Of a stretch of 64,000 nt of DNA, positions 1-12,000 are shown piece after piece (position 1 is the stretch's first letter; each line of letters begins with the position of its first letter). Position numbers and translations under genes: made by a program. Under the pieces are notes generated by a model. The model saw only the letters and a list, made by a program, of their open reading frames with translations. It had not been told where the DNA came from and did not search any database. Source of the stretch: Ephemerocybe angulata (taxonomy: Eukaryota > Basidiomycota > Agaricomycetes > Agaricales > Psathyrellaceae); contig JAACJK010000115.1 in the NCBI GenBank assembly GCA_013368325.1, forward strand, positions 534,939 through 598,938. Direction: 5' to 3'.

Positions 1-3000
1 TCAACATTGATGTGATACCATTAACAGACCAGCTATGGATAGAACTACATCCTAGTCAATAGGACCACCAAGGCTATGCTATATCCGCCTATCTAATCTC
101 CAGCAACATTCCTCGGTACCCGAACGACGTCGAGCACCCCTAGCCATGCAAATCTGCTATGCAGTCAATCTGGATGGTCTCAGGGTCTTGGACTGCGATG
201 TACAGCCTTGGTGGTTGCTTCCAACCTGACGTGTTAATGAGTGTTAGGACGTGAGCGGTGGTGGAGATGCAGGGCGCGGAGTTGGGAACGACGGCGCGAG
301 TTGAACAATCACCATTCATGATCACTGTCACTCACCTTGGCCTTGAACATGAGGAACAGGTTCACCCAACCTTTACCACTGTGGTCGGAAAACGGGTCTG
401 GACTGCAGGCGTAAGGCAAGCGGAGGACGTGAGTGTAGCTCTGATTGATGTTCTGTGGGGCTTTCATGGCTACTGATGTGTGTGTTGGCTAGGAGGTAAG
501 TATGCAGCTGGACGGCGAGTGAACCCGTCGATGGGTCGTGGCATTGAACGAGTATCACATCGACAGCAAGTGGTATGGTGGTGGTGGTACAACAGATGTA
601 GGGCATAGGTCAAGGAAACACAAGCATAGACATTCGGATCCAGCGCCAAATAGGGTCGAGGTGAACCCGATGGGAATCAAGACGAGAAAGAAGAGTATAT
701 AGCAATAATACAACAAACCTTCAGAGAAGGAAGGTGTCGAGGAATTGAACAACGGTCTGTAGGGTGGACATAACAATCGTACCACCTGCTCTACGAGGAG
801 CCAAGAAGCGAGAAAGAGAGAAGATATGTGAGAACAATAAGAGGGAAGGCATCGAGGGCGAGAAGGTCGAAGGGGACGCCGGCCACCAATACGAGGATCG
901 TAATGAGGAATGTACCAGCCTAGAAGGTGAACTGCGGCACCTGCGTGTACGGCGTATGATCCGTGGCCCATCTGGATCACACCGTCGACCCTCCAATACC
1001 CCGTCTTGCTCTCCCACTCGCTCTCCGGCTCCCACTTGTAGCTCGAGCTCCACCCGGAGAAGACATACAGCGTGATAATGGTGTAAAGACGAGTCCGACG
1101 GTGGTGATCGCGAGTGACGGCGTGCGGGTGTAGCGGGCTGCGCCTCATTGCGGTGAGTGTGAGGGATGGTGGCCGGGCAAGAGTGCTCAGCGGCTAAGCT
1201 ATAATCGGTGGTGCGATATGAGATGCCGTTTCGCCTGTGTTTGGCGCCGTCACCACCACCGTCGTCGCCATCGTTGATGCCTGGCCGGGTTTGGACAGGA
1301 GATTTGGGAGTCGCTTCGCAGCTGCTGAGCCTCCTTCGTGCTGAGTATCGGGCATGTGTGGAAAGCGAGTGGGGATCGGGTAGAGAGGACTGCTGAAAGA
1401 GACGTCGTGTATGTTGTCCATAGCTGGTAAATCAAAATGACCGTGAGTCGTGCATCGCGCTGCAATTAGCGCAAAGAACTCACCATGTACCCTAGCCAAC
1501 CGAAGATAAGTCTACCCCAGCCTCTCGATCCACCCTGCCCCCTGCCTCTACGACTGGCATCCCTTCGTAGGTCTCGAAATCACCATCTTTACGACAACAT
1601 GTTGGACACGGCGAGTACGAGGCTGGCTCTGGGATGCAAGGAAAGTCATTCGTACTTCCCGTTTGCAGCGCGATATTGACCCACCTTTTCGGATGTTGGA
1701 GGGTAAAGGTTGTAGAGATTCGCCGAGACTGGACAGTGGAGACTCGAGAGGAGAGAGGAGAGAGGACGCGATGCAGAAATGGGCCTCACTGCAGGACGAT
1801 TTAGAACTCCGTCACTGCATGTGATCGTTTCACGGAGCCCCTGAGATTCATTCCTCAACCTATGCGTGCTGTCGGCGCCTGGAATACGTGAGGGGGAAAG
1901 TGGGATTTGAGTTCGTCGTCGGCATAGCGCATATATCAAGGTCTTCGACAACGTAAGTGCGCTATATCTCACCGAAAGGACCTCGAACTCACCGTCAAGC
2001 CGTAGAATGTGCTGGGGTGTTCAAGGGTGGCCGTCCGACTGCTGCGATGCTGAGCGCTGAGTTCCGCTGATCTATGCACGTTGCATTCGACAACAGGGCT
2101 TGCGAAAGCGAGATGGTGGTGCCTGGAAAGGCCTAGATGCGAAGGGTGAGTATACTTCCCCACACCGTCATTGCATGTTATCGAGTTCGGTGCGAGTGCT
2201 CGATGCGCTGCGCCCGTAATGGTGCTAAGGCTGGGGTTCCGAGGTGAGGATCTCATCGTACTGACTGGAATTCTCTTTCCACTTCTCCCACAGTCCTACA
2301 GACTCAAGGAAAGAGGAATGATATGCACGATGGCCCAGCATACATCATCGGACATGATTGTGCAGTGCGATTTTCCGTCGCAATAACCAGAACTCATTCA
2401 GATTGCTAAAGAAATCATATCCTGCCCAATGTCCCTTCAAAGGAGAATGAAAGATATGAGGAGATACGCACTATTCACAGCAAGCCACGCAACCCACTCC
2501 ATACTATCCAGGTACTTGGGAAACATTACTGTCGCTTCAAGTTGCCCTTAACCAGCGCGGCATCGGCGAACGGGCTGCACAGATAAATGTTGGATAAATG
2601 TAAGTTGTGGTTGTGCAAGGGACATTGAAAGTGAACGTAAAAAGACGAGCATCGGGCCATGAAAGGAATGGTTGGTACACTATACACCAAAACACGGTGC
2701 ACACCTTCGCGAATCGCGAAGTGGTTCCCGCAGGACACTATTACTACAGGTATAGGAAAGCAGAATGATTATATCATGATGAAAAGACATGCAAAAAAGG
2801 AGGCATGCAAAGAAAGAATATGTGCAACGAAAGATTCTGGTTAGACCTCCATTTTATTACCTGCATCATACCGAACAGTTGTGCGTTGGCGAATCAAACC
2901 TAGCCTCGCACCCCGGACCGGGTGAAGCACAACACGTACATAGTCGACCGAAGCAGGAAGCAGCACGAAGAACTCAAAGCCGCTGTCGGCCGTATGTACT

Positions 3001-6000
3001 AGCAACGGAAAAGGTAGGCCAGCCGGCTGTGGTCTTCCAGCCTGCTGCCTGGAAGCCTAGCAGCGCAGAGGGTGCGTCGTCGACGGGACACGGTGGGTGA
3101 ATGGAAACCGACGGCGCCCCACTTCGATTAGCTTTGTGGAAGTGCGGGTGCTCACTGAGGATCTCGTTTTGAGGCGAGAGGGAGAGGCTATGGTAGGAGA
3201 GCCGAAACAGGTAAGTATTCAATCCAAATGAAGTCAGAATCTTGCTTACCATTTATCAGGCGACGAGCCCGACGTTGGTTGTGGCCACGATGGGCTGTGG
3301 GCTGTGGGCTGCGGGCAGGGCGAAATGCAGCGCTGAGGGGGTAGAGAAACGGCTCAATGGTGAGAGAGCCCGTGTGGAGTCGTTGTCGAGGATGCGCGCC
3401 AAAGACCGCGAATGTGCCTCAGAGCTTTGGCGCGTTGGCGGGTGGAATTGGTGAATGCCTTGGTTGCGCCGCTGGGCTCGTTGCTGTGAAAGAGGTGATG
3501 ATTGGTGAGCCTTGCACGCATTCTGAGGCTCAGTGAAGCTCACCGAATCTCATTTCTAGCTTTTGCCTACACTCCACGCCGTGCACCCATCGCACAGTTC
3601 CAGCCGCTGCTCCTGGCCAAACATCTACACACCAACATCGTCGGTCTCATCGTCTTGATATTCCGGCTGGCCGTGGTGAGTCTGCTTTCGACTCTGTACC
3701 GGGTGCCGATGATGTTGGCGGCCAGCGTCGTGGAGACGAAGCGACGGGGATGTTCGGAAGGTGAGTATTGAGTTCGCTTCATGATTTCGTTGTGCTGCGC
3801 CAAGCCACCCACAGCCGCCGCGTGTACGTCGCTGGCGCCCCTCAAACACCAGCGTATTTTCGGACTCGGTTTGTCGATGTGGAGTTGTGCGACGGGTGCT
3901 GGTGCTGCGTTCTTGAGCTCACCTTGCGCTAGCAGAGACGGTATGTTCTTGCGATGATCCCATGGCTGCTCCGTGTGCAGTCTTGTATGCTGTTGTGTGA
4001 TCTAGGATTATGCTTGTCACTGCTTGAGGGCTGGCTGTCCTGCGGGGGATGACCATTGTGATAGTGATGGGTCAGAGAAAAAACAAATATGTTCGGGTTG
4101 CGCATAATATACAGGGTAGAGAACGGGAAAGAGGTGAGCACTGTTGGGAGGCAGCAGCAATGAGGAGGTGCAGTGCGGATTGTTCAAGTTCATCCGGTCA
4201 GCGCACGCCGCGCACAACTGCAAAACGACACACTCACCAGCCCACTGAATCCTCCCATCTCCAGCATCGAGCTCAACAACAAGCTCATCCAAGCCCAACT
4301 ACGACCACAGCATACTTATCGACAACGAAGACTCGACAGCTTTCCCTCCCGGTGATGGCACATTGGCCTCTTTCGGGCACTTGCCCACTCTGCGACGGCA
4401 TGGGCAGCGACTTGATGGCCTGCCGTGGACGGCGAGTGTCCAGTGGGCTTAGAGAGGGAGAGACGACTCGCTCTGGGCCTAGTCGATTGACGATGAGTGC
4501 GTCTGGTGGTACGGCGCGTCGACTACAGGTGTACGGTCAGTATTTCATCCTACTATGGTGACTACACTTACCCTTTCTCTAGTCATCCCCGCCCTACTGA
4601 CAATGCACTCGCCCAAGAAATGGCCTGGGAGGAATCCGAGAGGTCAGTCACCGCGCGTCCACCGTTGACTATCGCGCCGGCTTACGTCGCTCCCATACCA
4701 GCCCAATCGGCCCCACGCGACAACGACGCCATGGGGTAGACACCTGGGTGTTCTACACGGGTGGTACAGTCACTACAGGGTCAATGCAAGGTCAGTATCG
4801 ATATCTAGACGCGCTGAGGACCAGCACTGCTCACATCTCGCTGATATGTGCAGGCCCAACTTATTAAACTTGCCATCCCGTCGCCATCGAGCACCCTCCA
4901 CACATCCACGGCTCCCACAGTGTCCTGCGCACCGTCTTCCGTGGACCGTGGACCCGTCATCGCTCTCGCTGCACGCGATGTCCTGGACGATGGTGAGTAC
5001 TACAGTCCGTTCTTAATCAAGTAGGTGGTTAAACATGAGTACGGCTCTGGTATCGTGATTCAACTGAACTCACCTTGTCGCATCCTCGCATAGCGCATCC
5101 CCTTCAGCCAAGCGTTGGTTAGGTGCTCCCCGTTTGGCTGAAGGCGTCGTCCAGTCATCGCGTCGGCTGTTTTGTTGATCCTGCGGCGTGGTGTCGTCCG
5201 CGGTGTGAGCTGACTCGGTGTTCTTCCTCCTCTTCGGGTTATCGCCAGGCCGAGGAGGGGCGCCGTCGCACGCCCATCCAGTGACTCTTTTGAATTGAAT
5301 TTGCGCCGGGACACTGGGACATCCGGGTGCTGGAAATCGTGCTGTCGGTATCGAACTTGGGGATGCGCTGTGCGAGTCGACGGTTCTCGTTTGCAAGGTA
5401 GCGATGGTTTCGGAGGTGCCGAAGTTCGCTCGACGTGCACCGACTTTGAGGTGCCGAAGCAGGTGAGTCCGCCGTCCAGCTGAAGGTACAATGAGCACCA
5501 GAGTAACTCACCAATAACTCACCTCCCTTATCGCACCTCCACGAACACCTTTGGCTCCTATCCCATCCTTACCTACCACATGTCAGCTTTCCGGGCTCGC
5601 TGCTTCAACGCTGCTCCAGCATCCCGCTTCCAAAACAACAACTTGAAAGGCACGAAAGCTGCGGCTACATGAATGTAAGTAGCCGTTCCTTTCGAACTCT
5701 GCAACGACGATGACAGATGTCGGCTCACCAATACCCCTAGTCCAACCCTAGTGGACGGCAACCGGTCTGTGCGATGGCGGAACGAAAGAGGTGTAGGGTG
5801 TGGCATCCGGTGGGGCTTGAGGTATAGGTAGTATCGCGCGCCGCCTTGCGTCTGGGACTGTACATACAGGTCAGTACAACGGCGAGGATGATGAGGGAAT
5901 ACGCACGAAAAGCATCAAGCTCTGCGTAAACTGGCTCTGCGTGTGCGTCGCCGTTAGCATCCGCCCGTCCATATCCCGCTCATCGGCATCCTCCGCATCC

Positions 6001-6980
6001 AGGAAACTCGTTGTGAGTTGTGACAAGGACACCATAGTCCTTTCATCCACCACCGCCTTCGTATCCGCCGTTCGCAGCAACGGTTCGCTTGAAATTCGAG
6101 TGCGAATCCGACGTGCTTGTTACCGTGGTTGGGACGGGTGCGGGCGTGGAGGAGACATAGATGGGGGAGGGCGCGGGTGCAGGAGAGGGCAGTGATGCGG
6201 CGAAGGTGCGCAGCGGCTGAGTTATGGTGGGACAGCGCTGGGCTGGGCCTGAGATGGTGGACCCATCGGCGAGGTTGACGTAGTACTATTTGGTCGGAGC
6301 GGTTGTGACATTGGAATTCTGATTCCGAGAGCGAGGGTTAGCTCGATGGTGGGAAAAGGGTGGGTGGTAGTCTTCCGTCCCCGGCGTCGTTGGGCGGGAG
6401 AAGAGATGTTGCGTCGGTTGTGGTCGATTTGAGGCCACGGTTTCGACCCTGGCATGTTGGTACACAGACGGCCGACGACTCGGCGACGAGCGTGTGGTGC
6501 AATCGAAGGGCTTTAAAACGAAGTGTTGGGACAGGGTAGGTATTCGTCGACGGCTCGGTGTCGACTGGGCTATTCAAGGTGAGTCCACTGCTAGGTGCCG
6601 GGAAGGGAATCTGACTCGACCTCTACTTAACTCTATTCGGACGTCGGCTTCCACCGTCCTCCTCCTGCGTGTTCATCTTTCGCTCGTCGTCCTAGACGGA
6701 TCTGGTCGTCTTCGCCAACTTGTCGAGACTTGAGCGTTTTGGTGCGGCTGAGTGCGATAAAGCACGTCGTGCTTGATGTGGGCAACCGATGGCGGTAAAC
6801 GGGATCAATCATCATAATGGCGAAAGGCAAAGGCCGTGATGACACGCAGCAACACGGAAACACAGGAATTTTAATTTTTTGGCTGGCCAAAATTGCTGGG
6901 CAAGATAGAATTACTGTATATAATGAAATGATATTGCCTTGCAACCAGATAATGAGACTTCTGAGTTATTAAGGAAATAA

Positions 6981-7044
6981 GAATGGCACCGGGAGTTGAA
7001 CCCCTGAACTCTTGGATCTTGGATCTTGGCAACCACGTGCCATC
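6981..7044 (-). other. tRNA-like sequence near the right end of the repeat (copy 1)
   Basis: Read on the minus strand, GATGGCA at the 5' side can pair with TGCCATT at the 3' side (7 bp, one G-T). The stretch contains GGTTCAACTCC, a good pol III B-box, about 40 nt after TGGCACGTGG, an A-box-like segment. The total is only about 64 nt, the T-stem pairs poorly, and the anticodon arm is replaced by a repeated CCAAGAT unit. It is therefore more likely a degenerate tRNA or tRNA-derived (SINE-like) segment than a working tRNA gene. Confidence 0.4.
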
Positions 7045-7065
7045 AAAGTCACGTTGCTTTATTTC

Positions 7066-7090
7066 CGGAAATTGCTTGGCGCAATTTCCG
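7066..7090. repeat. Subterminal hairpin of the long repeat
   Basis: CGGAAATTGC, a five-base loop TTGGC, then GCAATTTCCG form a perfect 10-bp stem. It lies 37 bp inside the right end of the repeat. The same hairpin is at 22375-22399 in copy 2. Confidence 0.75.
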
Positions 7091-7127
7091 CCGCGGAAAG
7101 TACCCGATTCCATAAATGGCCTCGGAA

Positions 7128-7449
7128 CAGCTCACACGATAGGGCCTGGGGCCCGTGGTAACTAGATAGGTATGCGAGTACTGTGGTCTCATGAAAGCCC
7201 AACAATGCGTCTCTTTGCAAATGGGGCTCGGGCCGCCGTTCTCGATATCTCACATGGCTCGTCGTAGGTTGAATAGTTTACATGGCGGAAAGTAACTAAG
7301 GAATGAAAAGAACGAGGCCCACTATATAGAACATCCTGCAAAGCTGATGGAGCGCCCCTGGGATACGGATATGTAGGAGCTCTGGGCTCCCACTGGCAAC
7401 CGAGATGGTGACCTGATCGGCGAATAGACCTATCGCGTTTCAGCGCGTT
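7128..7449. other. Intergenic, no feature seen
   Basis: No convincing reading frame. The sequence is unique relative to the right flank of copy 2. Confidence 0.5.
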
Positions 7450-8048
7450 TAATTTCCCTCCCCACTACGGACGGATCGATCTCCTTGCTGGTTTTTTCCC
7501 CATCCCCTTCCCAGCTCCGGGGGGCGGGGGGTTGGTGGCGGTGTATATAGTCGTGTCGATGGCCACGCCGTGAGTACAATTCTACCGTTTGCATTAGGCA
7601 CAACACGGTTAGAATCGATGGTCCCCAACATGTCGAGCTCCTGTTGTTGCCCATTCGCGTCTGGCGCCGTGAAGTAAACGTGACCCTGGGGTCGCCTGAT
7701 CCTGTATGGGACCTGATCTGCGAACCACCGGAGGGGTCTGTCGGATGGCACCAAGATGGCACTTCCATTTCGGGAAGAACTTCTGTTGCGCTGACTCTAA
7801 TCCACACCTGACCAATGAGACACGCGCTTCGAGGATGCCATCTTCGTACTCGTAGAGCGAGCGCTGTGGCAGTGCCTGTGGGCACTCGCCACCTCTCCTC
7901 CTCGTACCTGGACAGCCTTAGATTAGATTAGATTAGATGGGATCACTTACCGATGCAGACGACGCCAGCGCGCCGAGAATAGGGATTGAGCCTTGCCTTC
8001 CCCCTCCACCTGCTCGACGAGATCCCGAGCCTGCTCACCTAGACACGC
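7450..8048 (-). other. Coding-like stretch downstream of the small secreted gene
   Basis: On the minus strand two frames look protein-like: ...RSLYEYEDGILEARVSL... (about 7800-7880) and ...RPLRWFADQVPYRIRRPQGH... onward (about 7520-7745). They are offset by one base and no normal-sized intron joins them cleanly. They could be further exons of the secreted gene at 8323 or a decayed neighbour. The family was not recognised. A TTAGA pentamer array (about 7918-7936) lies in what would be an intron. Confidence 0.3.
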
Positions 8049-8323
8049 GCCTGGAGGTTTGGACGACTCCAGCGCTTGTACACATCCACCGCTCCTTCGA
8101 GGAATTCGCGCAAGGAGTGCTGGAAGGGCACAGCGAGGCTCTCTCCACGCATGCTCAGGCCGTCCACTGCAGAGCACGCAATGAACTCGTCGTGATCCTG
8201 CGCAGAGTGTTACTACCCATATACCATTATCCACGGAGAACTTACAACGTATCCGTTGGCTAAGAGGCCAAGGGAAGATATCAGAAGGACGAGTGACAAG
8301 ACTGGTCCCAAGATGAGCCTCAT
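8049..8323 (-). CDS. Small putative secreted protein (two-exon minimal model)
   Basis: The start at 8323 opens a 26-codon exon (8246-8323) reading MRLILGPVLSLVLL..., a typical signal peptide (basic residue, long hydrophobic core). A 38-nt intron with GTAAGT..CGCAG borders leads to exon 8049-8207 (DHDEFIACSAVDG..., stop TAG). The minimal product is 78 aa. A TATATA box lies about 80 bp upstream. The short product may be real, or the true model may leave this frame before the TAG and use the coding-like sequence further down. Function unknown; no family recognised. Confidence 0.45.
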
Positions 8324-8398
8324 TCTGGTTTTGAGCTGATGGTTCGTCGATGGGGTAGATACTGGATATGTTTGACTTCTTGTTACAATCTTTCCCCT

Positions 8399-8407
8399 CT
8401 TATATAG
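8399..8407 (-). promoter_or_regulatory. TATA box for the secreted gene at 8323
   Basis: TTATATAGA on the plus strand reads TCTATATAA on the minus strand, 76-84 bp before the ATG. Confidence 0.5.
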
Positions 8408-8976
8408 AAAGTCGACTAAGTCAGGGCTTCAGGTATCAACGAAAATCTCGCGGATCCAATCGCGTATTGTGGATGGATGCAGTTACTAAAATGCATGCCC
8501 ACATGGCGTACCGAGGTGAATAAGACGGCTGCAGTGCTGCCTAGTGCTGCACAGCGGTTTGGACTGGTTTGGATGGCACACCAGGAACCACCGATCAAGG
8601 CTGAGCTTCCGCTTTATTTCGTTACTATGTATGGCCCGTATGTTTTATTGTTGATCTTTAATTTAAATGCGCGACACCAATGTAGAGCTGATATTTTACT
8701 GGGGGCGATGCGCACCCATCCACACTGCTTGCTTTGAGCATCGGCAAGCCCACCTCACAACCATATTGGTTCTCTGTATCCATGCACTTCCGATTGGCCC
8801 CAAGCGAGTCTATGACGTCCTCCTCACGGTGTGCGTCGGGGTAGTGTAACGCCAGTCAGGGATGTGCCGTCCTGGCATGTGACGTAGATGCTGATATCGG
8901 GCTTGTCGCTGCTTGTCGACTGTGTGCCAGTGGGCGCTTATCGAAATCGACCGCTACTCGCATCCATTTGTTTGCC

Positions 8977-9360
8977 ATGGCAGGACCCTTAACGCGACGA
9001 GCAGAGTTTACGAGCGATGAGAAGCTCCACATGGCAACATGGCTATTCGCAGGAACAAATACCATCGCAGATGAACTGCTCCCTCATCTCCGTATCGAGG
9101 GCCATCAATTTTCACCAGAAAGGAGATTCGGCTCGGCGAAAGAGCTGGTCGACCGTCGGACATCACGAGAACAGCGTCTGAATTGTCCTCTGAGAGCCGC
9201 ATTCGAGTATAGCGATAAAAATGAGCGTGTACGGAGTGTATCCACCTTCCATGCCCAAGTTCTCAATAAGTTCAACAGACGGCTAGCTCACCTTAGGAAA
9301 GGCTGGCGAATGTTCTCCCTTCATGAAAACGTTCTAAAAGGTCTTCAGCTACTATACTGA
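8977..9360 (+). CDS. Unrecognised open frame, 127 codons
   Basis: An ATG frame begins MAGPLTRRAEFTSDEKLH... and ends LKGLQLLY. It has no intron signals that extend it and no signal peptide or membrane helix. Composition is mixed and basic. No family was recognised and no paralogue lies in the window. It sits between two repeat blocks and could be a chance frame; no TATA box was noted at a suitable distance. Confidence 0.2.
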   Translation: MAGPLTRRAEFTSDEKLHMATWLFAGTNTIADELLPHLRIEGHQFSPERRFGSAKELVDRRTSREQRLNCPLRAAFEYSDKNERVRSVSTFHAQVLNKFNRRLAHLRKGWRMFSLHENVLKGLQLLY

Positions 9361-9399
9361 GTCCTTCAGTCCAATCCTGAACTTTGATTCAACAATGGG

Positions 9400-9678
9400 G
9401 GATTGTGTCCTCAGGTTCAGCCGATGGTGTCTCCCGAATGCGTAAGTGCCGGAGTATTCTCAGCCTATACCAACAGTTCATTTCAAATTGACAAGATAGT
9501 ATCGAAGGCGGGTAGGTCTCGTCTCGGAAGATTCACTCTGACGCGGGTAATCAGGCTAATGACCATTAGTGCCCGGTTTACTCTAGTCCCTATTCTGGCA
9601 TGCCGCCTCCTCCTTAACATGCGAAATACCGGAAATCCAGGCGTCAGAGCGAATATATCGATCCTTTGTAGCTCATGA
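9400..9678 (+). pseudogene. 3' remnant of a DUF6533-type membrane protein gene
   Basis: The last exon (from about 9565) reads LMTISARFTLVPILACRLLLNMR..., matching the terminal exon of the gene ending at 23154 (..VPILACRLLLNMRKTEDPG) and its paralogue at 30306. The preceding small exon and its donor (GTAAGTGCC, about 9440) also align with those genes. No upstream exons are present, and the acidic C-terminal tail of the paralogues is replaced where the E2 repeat begins (about 9650). This is a truncated third member of the tandem family. Confidence 0.75.
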
Positions 9679-12000
9679 GGTATGCCAATTGTAGAGTCGT
9701 GACTCTGGGGTAGCATGGTACTGTACGTAGATATGCAGAGCTGTAAGAAGCAGACACACGTGCTGTCCCGTTTCTCGACATCACTAGATAGACTCGGAAG
9801 TGAAGATGGACAACTAAAGTTCAGCGTACGCAATGTATCAGGACGACCTGACGAATCAGCGAGCATCTGCGTAATTCATACTCACTGGGCGCTTTCCCTC
9901 CTCTATTTCTTCCTCGTTGACCTGACAGATGAAGAGAAATCGCAGAAGAGCAAACAGTCAGCTCAGAGCTGGGGAGTTGCGCTCCGCGGCGGGCGGCGCG
10001 TGGCGCGTCACCGCGGGGGTACTCGTTTTGGTCGTTGTTTGGCAGCACCTTCGACGAAGCGCCCCGCCCCAATCTCAGCCTTCCTCCCTTCCCTCATCCT
10101 CTCCCGGCGCAATGGCCCACCCACCCGCCTCCGCCCCCTCCGCCCCCTCCGCCCCCTCCAAGAAATGCAAATGCACCCCAACAACATCGGCGATCCCCAA
10201 GCAGACGACGAAGTCGACCCGCACAGCAGCACCCACCGCCGCCCCCTTCGCGGAAGGTGCATCAGTGGTGGTACCGTTGCCGGGCGCGGGCGAAGAAGTT
10301 GGGGACTGAGATTCCGGAAGGGAGTTATGAGATAGAGGTGGGGGATGTGGAGGCGGAGGAGGAGGAGGAGAAGGAGAGGAAGGCGAGGGGGGAGAGGGCT
10401 AGGAGGAGGGGGGTACGGGTTAAAAAGGAGGAGCAGGAGGAGGTGGAGATGAGGAAGGGAGAGGAGGAGGACGAGGGCGAGGAAGCACAAGGTACGTCGC
10501 CTATATGCGCGCTTTGATAAGGTCTCATCGATTCTAGACAAGGGCGACACAGCAAATGTCGCTACGCCTCCTCAGACGTCGCCAGTACCCACGTCGCTGC
10601 CCCTTGCGCAGGTAATGATGGTCTCACTTCTCCTCGCCGTGTCCTGTGTGGTCTAGAGCTCAAACCCGCGTTACCCTCCGCAAAGAAGGCGATGAAACTG
10701 GCCTATCGACCCGCCTGGCGCCAAGACCACCATCATCGCTCCCAAGACAATCAAGCCCCTCGAAAGCGCCCTCCCTGATGCTCATCGCCTGTATCTTGCT
10801 CTCCGCCCGCTCCCCTCTCTCTTCGTCGGACAATCCAAGTCAGCTCCCGCGCTCTAGGCGACATCGACATCGACCTCGACGATCCCATGCCGACGCCGCT
10901 GACCTGGAGGACGGAATGTGCGAAGGCATAAGGTTCGAGCACTGTGTCGATAACTCGCTCTCGGCTGTTCCATAACTCGTCGACGACGCTGGTGCATTTC
11001 AGTTTGGCGGTGTGTCTGGATCGGGAGTCTTGGAAACGGGTACTGGTGTTACCGACGCGATGAGGAGTTCTGATACTGGGACTGGGGTTGCTGCTCGTGT
11101 TGCTCTTGCTGCTCTTGCTGCTGCCGCCGACGACCTTGATGGCACTTCGATGAACAGTTCATGCGCATACCTAGTGCACTCGTCGACTCTCTGCACATCG
11201 ACAGGGCGGATCTTGGTGAGACCAGCGGCGAAGAGGGCTTGAACGTCGGATGTTTGCTCGTCTGTCATCTTTGTCTCCGTCTACAATTTGCTCCCTCTGC
11301 AGAACCTCTTCGGCTTCGCTCAGCTGGATTATGTTTCATCCCCATTCGCCTCCTCGGCTATGGATTACGCTTCGTCCCTGGCTGAACCTTTCTGGGGCTC
11401 TCTAGATGAGGTGTATGTTGAATTGTGCTTTGGTGACGACGGAAGGTTGTGCGTGGGGGGCTTGGGTCCGTATCTGAGGCTGTCAATGTGCGTGTCAGTC
11501 AGTCGGCGAGTGGTGTTTTGGTGTTGCTTTGCTTTCGTTCGTTTGTTATGGTGCTCATTATTTCGTGTTCTCGTGATTTCTGTGGTGGGTTCGTTCGCTG
11601 CCATCGTCGTCCGGGACTTTCGTCCTCGGTTTCGGTCTCGCTCTCGTGCTGCAACCCGTTCTCATGCTACGTTTTGTTTTCGTTCTTCCTTCTCATGCTA
11701 CGTCTGATCGTCGTGTTCTATGATACCTTTGCTTTTGCTCCCTGTACCCGGACGCTGAGTCTGTCAATAAACCGGCGCACACGGCCATTTGGCATGCACT
11801 CCAGGGATCGGTGTAGCAGTCCCATAACACGAAGGTCCGCGCCAGTGTCGATATTGGAGAGGATGACCATTATTGCTGCTTGCATGCTGGTGAGGAAGTT
11901 CGCATTCACTCTACGTCTCGCGGAGCGGAACAGCCGAACCTTCTCTGTCGCCCGTCGTGCGTGCTATTTCTGTGTTTGAAACCTCCCGCCGTGCTATAAC
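9650..12000 (+). repeat. E2 dispersed repeat, copy A
   Basis: Landmarks shared with other copies, in order: GCGAGCATCTGCG..AATTCATACTCACT (about 9857-9887); GGGGGTACTCGTTTTGGTCGTTGTTTGGCA (about 10015); CTTCCCTCATC followed by ATGGCCCACCC (about 10090-10121); TGGTGGTACCGTTGC..GATTCCGGAAGGGAGTTATGAG (about 10266-10332); a GGAGGAGGAG purine tract (10340-10490); and CTGTCAATGTGCGTGTCAGTC (about 11480). Traces of coding remain: MAHPPASAP..., a WWYRCRARAKKLG block, a Glu/Lys-rich run, and DKGDTANVA after an intron-like gap. The frame is not continuous, so this is a decayed, once-coding repeat. The encoded family was not recognised. Confidence 0.7.

Larger units (their letters stand above)
1..7127. 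mobile_element. Long repeat, copy 1 (left end outside the window)
   Basis: This block recurs at 15310-22436 with a constant offset of 15309 and no indels. The only differences seen by eye are at 62, 87 and 6157. Homology stops at 7127, where the next base differs from copy 2. In copy 2 the element appears to start about 473 bp further left, so this copy is probably cut by the window edge. No long open frame is present (longest about 197 codons, without recognisable family motifs), and no transposase, reverse transcriptase or helicase motif was seen. The block is rich in splice-donor-like GTGAGT and its complement. It is either a non-autonomous transposon or a recent segmental duplication; an assembly duplication cannot be excluded from sequence alone. 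Confidence 0.85.

Noticed and set aside
555..1148. A 197-codon minus-strand frame in the long repeat, with a segment faintly like an ammonium-transporter loop (also in copy 2)
   Set aside because: Similarity judged by eye is too weak, there is no neighbouring transporter sequence, and an overlapping plus-strand frame is equally long.
4049..4561. A 170-codon plus-strand frame in the long repeat
   Set aside because: No motif, low-complexity composition, and it overlaps other frames. Kept only as part of the repeat.
7918..7936. TTAGATTAGATTAGA array as telomere-like sequence
   Set aside because: The unit is five bases and not TTAGGG, and only four units occur inside a probable intron.
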